This document shows, in pieces, positions 52,491 to 59,263 of a DNA stretch of 64,000 nucleotides (positions are counted from its first letter, which is position 1; the number at the start of each line of letters is the position of its first letter). The DNA comes from an uncultured Acidobacteriia bacterium (GTDB lineage: Bacteria > Acidobacteriota > Terriglobia > Bryobacterales > Bryobacteraceae). The position numbers and the translations under genes are program-made. The stretch lies in NCBI GenBank assembly GCA_903900705.1, contig CAIUOG010000019.1:1-64000 (forward strand). Reading direction: 5' to 3'. The notes under the pieces are model-generated. The model was given only the letters and a program-made list of their open reading frames with translations, did not search any database and was not told where the DNA came from.

Positions 52491-54194
52491 GTGCTCCTGC
52501 GGAACACTTTCCCCATCCTCGGTGTAAATCTGCTGCTGCTTTCCGCGGCTTTGCCCCTGAACAGTGAGCAGTCCGTCGGCCCGGTGTCCCGCCAACCGGC
52601 CCCCGCACAGTCCAATCGCGTTCAGTTCAACCAAATGACCCAAACGGGCATCGCTTTTCGCCACGAAAGCGGCGCTTCGGCCCAAAAGCACATGTTCGAA
52701 ACCTTCGGCTCCGGCGTGGGCGTGATCGATTTCGACAATGACGGACTTCCCGACCTGTTTTTCGCCAACGGAGCCGACCTCGGCCACGGCAAGCCTTCAC
52801 CTGGCAACGCACTCTATCGCAATCTGGGCAACGGAAAATTCGAAGACGTGACAGCCAAAGCCGCTGTCTCCGGCAACGGCATGTTCGCGACGGGCGTGAC
52901 CGTGGGCGACTACGATAACGACGGTTACCTCGATATCTACGTCACCGGCTACGGCGGGGCGCAGCTCTTTCACAACAACAGCGATGGCACCTTCACCGAT
53001 GTAACGGCCAAAGCCGGTGTGGGCGCCGGCGGCTGGAGCAGCAGCGCCGCATGGCTGGACTACGATCACGACGGTTATCTCGATCTGTTTGTAGGCCGCT
53101 ACCTCGATTACGACGTACGCAAGCCCCCCTATTGCGGATATCAAAAGCCGGGCTATCGCATGTATTGCGATCCCCAGCAGTTCGATGGGACACCCGCGCT
53201 CCTCTACCACAACAATCGGGATGGCACGTTCACGGAGGTCTCCCGCAAAGCCGGCGTGGCCAATCCATCGGGCAAGAGCCTCGGCGTGGCCGTCGGCGAT
53301 ATCGATGGCGACGGCTGGCCCGATATCTTCGTCGCCAACGACGGCGTTCGGAATTTTCTCTATCGCAACAACGGCGACGGAACCTTTGAAGACATCGCGT
53401 ACGGCGCGGGCGTCGGTTTCGACATGAACGGCAAAGCTCTGGCCGGCATGGGTACAGAGATTGCGGATCTCGATGGCGATGGCCTGCCGGACATCTTTTT
53501 TACCGCCTTTTCAGGCCAGTACAACCCACTGTTCCGCAACCTCGGCAAGCTTCTTTTTGAAGACTTCACCGCCAAAGCCGGCTTGCCGATCAGCGTGAAG
53601 ACACTCGGCTTCGGCGTCAGGGTTTTCGACTTCGACAACGACGGTTATCCCGATATCTACGTCACCAACGGGCACGTGACGGACAATGTGGAACGATATG
53701 ACCCGCGGCTTTCTTACCGTCAGGCCGACTTGCTTTACCGCAACCTGGGCGGCGGACGTTTTCGCGATGTATCGGCGGAAAGCGGTCCGGGTTTACGCCT
53801 TCGGCATGTGGGCCGTGGTCTTGCGGTGGCGGATTTCGATAACGACGGTGACCTCGACGTCGTGGTGACCGATTCCGGCGGCAGCCCGCAGCTGCTGCGC
53901 AATGACGGCGGGAATCGCAACCACTGGCTCGCACTCCGCGCCCGGGGGCGCGAGAGCAATCGGTTCGGCATCGGCGCAAAGGTGCCCGTCACCAGCGGCG
54001 GCAGAACCCAGCTGCGGGAAATCAATCCCTGCGGAAGCTACCTCAGCACCAGTGACGTGCGCCTGTACTTCGGGCTCGGTACTGCCACCACTGCCGGCCT
54101 CGTGATCGAATGGCCCGGCGGGAAGAAGCAGACCCTCGACAGCGTTCGCGCCGGGCAGACTTTGCTGCTGGATGAGGCCGATGCGAAGCGCTGA
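52491..54194 (+). CDS. CRTAC1-family protein (FG-GAP/VCBS repeats plus ASPIC/UnbV domain)
   Basis: 567 residues from GTG 52491. Signal peptide about 1-27. Propeller repeats include DFDNDGLPDLFFANG, DYDNDGYLDIYVTG, DYDHDGYLDLFVGR, DIDGDGWPDIFVAN and DFDNDGDLDVVVTD; the C-terminus is an ASPIC/UnbV domain (YLSTSDVRLYFGLGTATTA, VIEWPGGKKQ). A TATTAT hexamer 12 bases before the start may be a second promoter inside the cluster. The 3' end overlaps the next TPR gene by about 20 bases. Confidence 0.87.
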   Translation: MLLRNTFPILGVNLLLLSAALPLNSEQSVGPVSRQPAPAQSNRVQFNQMTQTGIAFRHESGASAQKHMFETFGSGVGVIDFDNDGLPDLFFANGADLGHGKPSPGNALYRNLGNGKFEDVTAKAAVSGNGMFATGVTVGDYDNDGYLDIYVTGYGGAQLFHNNSDGTFTDVTAKAGVGAGGWSSSAAWLDYDHDGYLDLFVGRYLDYDVRKPPYCGYQKPGYRMYCDPQQFDGTPALLYHNNRDGTFTEVSRKAGVANPSGKSLGVAVGDIDGDGWPDIFVANDGVRNFLYRNNGDGTFEDIAYGAGVGFDMNGKALAGMGTEIADLDGDGLPDIFFTAFSGQYNPLFRNLGKLLFEDFTAKAGLPISVKTLGFGVRVFDFDNDGYPDIYVTNGHVTDNVERYDPRLSYRQADLLYRNLGGGRFRDVSAESGPGLRLRHVGRGLAVADFDNDGDLDVVVTDSGGSPQLLRNDGGNRNHWLALRARGRESNRFGIGAKVPVTSGGRTQLREINPCGSYLSTSDVRLYFGLGTATTAGLVIEWPGGKKQTLDSVRAGQTLLLDEADAKR

Positions 54195-55257
54195 CAGACT
54201 GCTCCGAATCGCTGTTGCTCTCCTCGCGGCGGGAATGGCCTGGCCCCAGACTCCCGCGCCACAGAGCGCACAACAGGGTGCCCAACTGGGCGTCGCCGCA
54301 CAACACCTGCAGGAGGGAAAAGTTGACCTCGCCATCCGCGAATGCAAGGCCGTACTCGCGGTCGCTCCGCGCTCCGCGCCCGCTCACATGCTCCTCGGCC
54401 TGGCCCGCATCGCCCAGCGCTCCAATGCGATGACGGCCGAGGCCAAAGCCGAACTGCAGCAGGCGCTCGATCTCGACCCTCAACTTCTCTGGGCCCGCTT
54501 CTACCTCGCTCGCCTCTATCTCGATCAGGGCCTGCCCGAAAAGGCGCGGGATCAGCTGGAGCGCGCACTGAAGCAAAGCCCGGGCTTACCTCCTTTGCTC
54601 GCACTGCTGGGTGAAGCCAGGCGCAAACTCGGAGATCCCGCCGCCGCTCTGGATCTGAACCGAAAGGCGCTCAACGCCGAGCCCACCATGACCCCGGCGC
54701 ACTATTTCCTCGCGCTCGCCTATCTGGACCTGAAACAGGAGCAGGCCGCCCTGCCCGAAATCGAAAAAGCAGTCCACTCCCCGGACGTCACGCCCGAAAT
54801 GTTCAACATGCTGGCATCGCTGTACCTCAGCGGCAAACAATTCGCCAAAGCGGAAGATGCCTGCCGGAAAGCCATTGCGCTCGACCCCTCACGTCCGGAC
54901 GCCTACCTGACCCTGGCCCGCGTGTATAACGCCCGGCACGATAGCGACCGCGCGCTGGAGGCGTTGCGCGCCGCCCTGCCCGATGGCAGGGAGTTCACCG
55001 TGTCCGAGTATTACCAGACGCTGCAGGCGGACATCGCGGCGGAACGGGGCGCGGCGTACACCGACAGGAAAGCCTACGCTCAGGCAATCGCCGAGTACAC
55101 TCGGGCGCTCGATCTCGACCCGCGCCGCGCCGTCATCCACAGGCGTCTCGCGGAGCTTTATCTGAAAACCGGAGACCGGGCCAAAGCCGAACTGCATACC
55201 AGGGAAGCCGGGGATTTGGAGAAAATCCAAAATCAGGACTTCCCGGGATACGCCTGA
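54172..55257 (+). CDS. Exported TPR protein
   Basis: 361 residues from ATG 54172 (ATG 54181 equally possible). Signal peptide (LLRIAVALLAAGMAWPQ). About eight TPR units, for example AIRECKAVLAVAPRSAPAHM, ARDQLERALKQSPGLPPLLA and AEDACRKAIALDPSRPDAYL, with a final AIAEYTRALDLDPRRAVIHR. It overlaps the preceding CRTAC1 gene. Likely scaffold for a complex with the CRTAC1 protein; that is inference from two adjacent copies of the pair. Confidence 0.85.
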   Translation: MRPMRSADRLLRIAVALLAAGMAWPQTPAPQSAQQGAQLGVAAQHLQEGKVDLAIRECKAVLAVAPRSAPAHMLLGLARIAQRSNAMTAEAKAELQQALDLDPQLLWARFYLARLYLDQGLPEKARDQLERALKQSPGLPPLLALLGEARRKLGDPAAALDLNRKALNAEPTMTPAHYFLALAYLDLKQEQAALPEIEKAVHSPDVTPEMFNMLASLYLSGKQFAKAEDACRKAIALDPSRPDAYLTLARVYNARHDSDRALEALRAALPDGREFTVSEYYQTLQADIAAERGAAYTDRKAYAQAIAEYTRALDLDPRRAVIHRRLAELYLKTGDRAKAELHTREAGDLEKIQNQDFPGYA

Positions 55258-55691
55258 ACCGGACTGAAAACCTGTGGTTTTGGTATGGAGTGGACCCCGT
55301 TATTTGAGATAAGCCGTTAGCCCTTTAAAAATCATTGAAAGGGGCAGGCCGAATGAAGACGGGCAGGTCACTTCAAGCCTCCTGCGATTATGCCTTCAAA
55401 CACTTCGCCCTGGCGCTCCTGATCTGCGCTCACCGGGATTCCTCGTGGTCCCGCGGCAACCTCGTAACCACCTTCGCCCGATCTCTTCGTCCGGAATACG
55501 CGCCACGTGGTTCCTCCCGGAATCCGTCAACTCAGACTAAGCGCACTTTCCACCCTACTTCTTCGGATTCTTCTGCTTGCCCATATTCTCAAGCGGCGGA
55601 TCGGCAATGATCACAAGATCACGCCTTTCCGCAAAGACCACAACACGATTTGGCGGCGTGAAGATGCTGCGATCACGGTGAAGGTCTGGTT

Positions 55692-55756
55692 GGCCGCTCC
55701 GGGCCCCCGCGAGAAGACCGCTGGATATCAGGGTAAGGGGGGCGCTGTTCAGGCGG
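55692..55756 (+). repeat. Direct repeat copy A (about 60 bp)
   Basis: CCGCTCCGGGCC, then GCGAGAAGAC, CTGGATATCAGGG and a G run are shared in order with 58595-58660. By eye about 85 percent identical. The two copies bracket the first Rhs-immunity cassette in the same orientation. Confidence 0.65.
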
Positions 55757-55763
55757 CCGTGTC

Positions 55764-55860
55764 TGTTCAACAAACGTTTAACAGACGCTTCGAAGTGTTA
55801 AACACCGAAACCGCTGAAGCCGCGCGGCTTAGGCTCCAAAAGCGCGGTCTCTGTTCAACA
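55764..55860. repeat. Four copies of a YGTTNAACA palindrome
   Basis: TGTTCAACA at 55764-55772, CGTTTAACA at 55775-55783, TGTTAAACA at 55796-55804 (extended as GTGTTAAACAC) and TGTTCAACA at 55852-55860. The first three start 11 and 21 bases apart, close to whole helical turns, as expected for repeated protein-binding sites. No gene starts directly beside them. Confidence 0.45.
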
Positions 55861-56189
55861 TCCCTTTATGTTCCACTACCGGATTGAATTGCTCACAGAC
55901 TGAGAGCGCCGCGAAAAGAACTGGAAAGAAACTGCAACATTCTGAAACCAACATGCAGCCTTCGGCACGCTGAAACATTCCGGCAACATTCGCAGGAATT
56001 CATGAAAAGGGTGGCGTGTCACCCCTCATCCAGCCGCCATCGGCGGCTTCTTCAGCTCGTTTCGGATGCTGCCCGGTAACTCGCTGATTCGCCGTGCCGG
56101 GGAGGGACGCACGAAGTTGGTCAATAACCAAACAGCCAGACCCACTCTCGGCAGTCACCCCGAACAGACGTATCGCCGAAGGGAGGATT

Positions 56190-56522
56190 TCAATCCGTAA
56201 TTACTGCCTGCTCGGCGACCACGCTCTCCGCCTGTTTTCCCGTATCCGATGCGTGCAGCATCACGATCAATCGGTCCTGTTCGTCAGCATTAAGATCTTT
56301 TCTCAGATGGACGTGGAAACCGTCTTTGTACTCCCCCAATGCCATTTTGACGAACAGTTTCGCTAAACTGAGTAACGCTGGTCGATTTGCATACAGAATG
56401 GGTACACCGTTCTCAACTGTCGTATCGAGATCCTCGTCGGCTTCGGGACTGTAATCGAACGTGATGTGATTTGCGCGTTCTTCTTCGAATTCAAAATTGA
56501 AGCTCTTCATATAGGGGCTCAC
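56190..56522 (-). CDS. Immunity-type protein for Rhs cassette 1
   Basis: 110 residues. The start GTG 56522 overlaps the Rhs stop in a GTGA junction; ATG 56510 (MKSFNFEFEE) is an alternative. Acidic, cytosolic, with ALLSLAKLFVKMALGEYKDG and FHVHLRKDLNADE, which recalls small immunity families of polymorphic toxin systems (Imm32-like, low certainty). Position immediately after a toxin-type C-terminus, coupled translation and small acidic character are the main evidence. It should bind and block the cognate C-terminal toxin domain. Confidence 0.65.
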   Translation of the reverse strand: MSPYMKSFNFEFEEERANHITFDYSPEADEDLDTTVENGVPILYANRPALLSLAKLFVKMALGEYKDGFHVHLRKDLNADEQDRLIVMLHASDTGKQAESVVAEQAVITD

Positions 56523-58567
56523 TGGTCAATGTGCTCGTTTGACACCACCCGCGGGCGATTCTTCGGACCCGGCTTTACAACCTCGACGTTCGCATGACGA
56601 GCAGGCTGTCCACCACTTCCCGGTATTGGATGTGTTTCAACGCGAACATTGAGCTTTGTACCTGGTTCATTCGGGTGAGAGATGGTGACATTCCCTTCCT
56701 GGTTCGGCGCTTTGGGATTCGCGGTTACGTTGAATCCACCCTTCTCGATCGAATCGGCGATCTGTTCTGGTTTGGACTTACCCCCGGAAGAAGTCGGAGC
56801 ATTATCTTGCATCGACGACAAAGCAGCATTGCCAAGGTTTTTTGCACCGAATACAGCGGCGCTGCTTCCCTGAACGATCGCTCCCGCCGAAACGACCTGG
56901 GCAGGGACGCCGATCAGCGCGCCGACACCGGTCAGGTCGAGGAGTGTACCGCCAACCTCGCCACCTATCCCCGCGAGAGTCTCCACTGTCCCTTGCACTG
57001 TGGCGACGGCATCGCCAATCGCTTGACCCGTCCGGAAGTCACTATTCCCACCAGTTGCCCGTCCAGCCCCGAAGAGGTTGTCGCTGCCAAACGCGTTGAA
57101 TGCCCCGGCTAATGCATCTCGCCAGTCCTGGCCGTCGGGATCTGTATAACGTAACGGGTTATTGCGCGTGTAACCGTACTTGTTCCAGCTCTGCGGATCG
57201 GTCAAATCATGAGGGAACATCTTCGGGTCAGGGCTGGTGAACCGTCCCTGAGCGCTCGACAGATATCTTGCCCCAAAGTAATCGAGGCCCGTTTCCGAAT
57301 CCCGTTCCTTGCCGGTGAATTTCTGCGCCACCGCACCAGTTCCACCGGCGCTGCCAAACATAAGAGCCGACGTCCGCGCGCCGGTCCCCGAATACAATTC
57401 CTCCCCGAACGGCAGATAATCGTGCCGTTCCACTGTCGCTCCCGTCACTCCGTCCGTGATCGCCCGCGTGCTTCCCAGATGATCCACCGTCAGATAGCAG
57501 GTCCCGCTCTGCGATCCCCCTGTTGTGCCTCCATACGCTGCCGCCAACTGCCCCATCGCATCGTAAACAAACACCGTACCCTGCTTCGCCACCCGCCGGC
57601 CATCGCCGTCGTACACATACGCCGCCGAAGCCCCCGTTCCAAGGCTGCTCGCCACCATTCGCCCTTCAGCGTCCCACTGAAACCCGTACGCTCCCAGCTG
57701 TACCTGATTGCCCGCCCCGTCATATCCGGCCCCGTTCAGCCGCAGCCGGTTATTCCCATCGAAGTTCGACGCCGCCGTCGCCGTAAAGGCGCTCAGCGCG
57801 ATCCCCGACGTTTGGGTCGCGTCCACCCATCGGTTTCCAAACTGGTCGTATCCGAACGTCTCCTGCCATACACCCGGTTCCCTGCCGTCCGCCAACCGGT
57901 TCAGCTTGTCATACGTGTAGTTCTGATCCACCCCCATCGGCCATACCGTGCTTGTAAACACATTGCCGTTATTCGTGCCGCACGGCACCTGTTTCCCGGC
58001 GCAATAGTAAAGGTCCAGCCCGAACACCGACCGCGCATTTCCCGCGCCCCCCGCGCTGATCGCCGTGGGCTGCAGGCGGTTGTTGTAACTCCACGTCTCC
58101 GTCAGCTTGTCGCCTCGCAACAGCGTCTGTAGGCCGCCGTGTGGCGCATAGCTCACCGGCGCCGTGTCGCTGCCGGCGTACCGGGTGGGTGTGGCCCCGG
58201 CAGCAACCGTCCCGCTCACGCTCCTCACGCGCCCCGCCGCGTCATAGCAACTGGTCACGCCGCGTCCGGAAGGGTACAGTTCGGTTTCCAGCCCCCCGGC
58301 CAGATTGTACGTGTAGGAAAACGGGTACAACGTACCGTTCGTGTTCTGGCTGCTCTGCGTAACCCGGCCCATCGCGTCGTAAGCGGTGTACTGTGTGGCG
58401 GTTGTTCCAGACGTCACTGCACTCAGCCGCCCTTTCCAGACAGTGTCCCAGACCCATGTTACCGGATTTGCCGCCACCCCATCCTGCGGACTCCCCCCTA
58501 CATAGCTGTAGCTCTTCCGCGTCGGTCTGACCTGAATCCCGCATCTCGCGGCGGTCCTCGCCGCCAA
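56519..58567 (-). CDS. Rhs-family toxin tip 1, N-terminally truncated
   Basis: 682 residues from a TTG at 58567 with no ribosome site; full Rhs proteins are two to three times longer, so this is a 5'-truncated gene or displaced orphan tip. Residues 20-400 carry YD-type repeats (YTYDKLNRLADG, DGAGNQVQLGAYGFQWDAEG). The core end is typical: TVDHLGSTRAITD, KERDSETGLDYFGARYLSSA, RFTSPDP and NPLRYTDPDG (476-479). The variable toxin region 480-682 has a hydrophobic stretch, then GFNVTANPKAPNQEGNVTI and RVETHPIPG...RHANVEVV with clustered Arg, His and Glu that could form a nuclease site. Toxin class not identified. Confidence 0.8.
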   Translation of the reverse strand: MAARTAARCGIQVRPTRKSYSYVGGSPQDGVAANPVTWVWDTVWKGRLSAVTSGTTATQYTAYDAMGRVTQSSQNTNGTLYPFSYTYNLAGGLETELYPSGRGVTSCYDAAGRVRSVSGTVAAGATPTRYAGSDTAPVSYAPHGGLQTLLRGDKLTETWSYNNRLQPTAISAGGAGNARSVFGLDLYYCAGKQVPCGTNNGNVFTSTVWPMGVDQNYTYDKLNRLADGREPGVWQETFGYDQFGNRWVDATQTSGIALSAFTATAASNFDGNNRLRLNGAGYDGAGNQVQLGAYGFQWDAEGRMVASSLGTGASAAYVYDGDGRRVAKQGTVFVYDAMGQLAAAYGGTTGGSQSGTCYLTVDHLGSTRAITDGVTGATVERHDYLPFGEELYSGTGARTSALMFGSAGGTGAVAQKFTGKERDSETGLDYFGARYLSSAQGRFTSPDPKMFPHDLTDPQSWNKYGYTRNNPLRYTDPDGQDWRDALAGAFNAFGSDNLFGAGRATGGNSDFRTGQAIGDAVATVQGTVETLAGIGGEVGGTLLDLTGVGALIGVPAQVVSAGAIVQGSSAAVFGAKNLGNAALSSMQDNAPTSSGGKSKPEQIADSIEKGGFNVTANPKAPNQEGNVTISHPNEPGTKLNVRVETHPIPGSGGQPARHANVEVVKPGPKNRPRVVSNEHIDQ

Positions 58568-58594
58568 GGGTCTGCTTCGCCGCTCCGCGCCCTT

Positions 58595-58660
58595 GACCGC
58601 TCCGGGCCGACGCGAGAAGACACTGGATATCAGGGAAAGGGGGCGACTGATCAGGCGTCC
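58595..58660 (+). repeat. Direct repeat copy B (about 60 bp)
   Basis: Second copy of the repeat at 55692-55756. It lies in the 99 bases between the 3' end of the second immunity-type gene and the truncated 5' end of Rhs 1, at the junction where both genes look broken. Confidence 0.65.
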
Positions 58661-58666
58661 GGCCGA

Positions 58667-59263
58667 TCAGGAGTGCAACTTGCGATGCTCAGGCTTAAGC
58701 AACGCAACCGCAGGAGCAGTGTTCTGATCGTAGTCGGAAATAGTTGCAATAGAAGCGTATTTTTCTGGGACATGATGAAGATCCATCTCGTCTCCAACCC
58801 TCAGCTTTCCCTTGAGCTGCACAGCATCTCCAGCATCTCCAGCAGTCATGTCAGGATTCCGCACAGAAGGAAATGCAGGCTCCGCGCACAGACGGTTGAA
58901 GATGTTGTGTAACTCTTCGCCGTCTGGCACATTGATCCTTATCCGTTGCGAATCCTTGACAAAATATAGCTCAAGATCTCCTTTCGTTGGCGTATCCTCG
59001 ACAACCGTCACACCATCAAGCACGCAAAGAAACTCGAAAACCGCGAGTTCTGCAGCTTCTTTTAACGCAAGTTCCAGCATCCGTTGGTCTGTATCGGAAA
59101 TACGACCGTACCATTCCGAAAGACGCACGTCCTTTTCCCGCGGTTTTCGCCCCGCGGGCCGCTTAAGCATTGCAACAGCGCCATGAACGGCTGCGTCGCT
59201 AGTCTGTATCTTGACGGCGCGCACAAAATCTTCACTGGTCATTTGAATGATCTCCGTGGTCAC
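58667..59263 (-). CDS. Immunity-type protein fused to an Rhs toxin-domain fragment
   Basis: 198 residues from GTG 59263, overlapping the Rhs 2 stop (GTGA). Residues about 1-140 are immunity-like (EFLCVLDGVTVVEDTPTKGD, ELYFVKDSQRIRINVPDGEE). Residues 161-194 (58783 to 58682) run from DLHHVPEKY to ALLKPEHR and align without gaps to residues 582-615 of Rhs 2 (DVHHVPQQQ to ALPKGEHR): about 15 of 34 identical by eye. The fragment stops four residues later, where the intact toxin continues about 54 more. So this gene carries the start of a second, truncated toxin domain of the same family at its 3' end. Whether immunity survives is unknown. Confidence 0.65.
   Translation of the reverse strand: MTTEIIQMTSEDFVRAVKIQTSDAAVHGAVAMLKRPAGRKPREKDVRLSEWYGRISDTDQRMLELALKEAAELAVFEFLCVLDGVTVVEDTPTKGDLELYFVKDSQRIRINVPDGEELHNIFNRLCAEPAFPSVRNPDMTAGDAGDAVQLKGKLRVGDEMDLHHVPEKYASIATISDYDQNTAPAVALLKPEHRKLHS

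Larger units (their letters stand above)
55258..56189. other. Long region without a convincing gene
   Basis: 932 bases between the CRTAC1-TPR cluster and the first immunity-type gene. It holds an imperfect hairpin (CCCTTT/AAAGGG near 55320-55345), one copy of a roughly 60-bp direct repeat (55692-55756), four YGTTNAACA palindromes (55764-55860) and a small minus-strand reading (55555-55773) whose tail IFTPPNRVVVFAERRDLVII looks protein-like but has no start of its own. On the minus strand near 55520 nine codons read VARIPDEEI, the opening of CHC2-zinc-finger proteins, and then break down. Probably gene debris. Confidence 0.55.

Noticed and set aside
55437-55530. CHC2 zinc-finger (transposon-associated) gene start on the minus strand
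   Set aside because: Only VARIPDEEI matches; the reading then breaks with no zinc-finger cysteines. Kept only as a note on the gene-free region.
57209-58132. 307-codon plus-strand reading opposite Rhs 1
   Set aside because: Shadow of the YD repeats; basic, with no domain.
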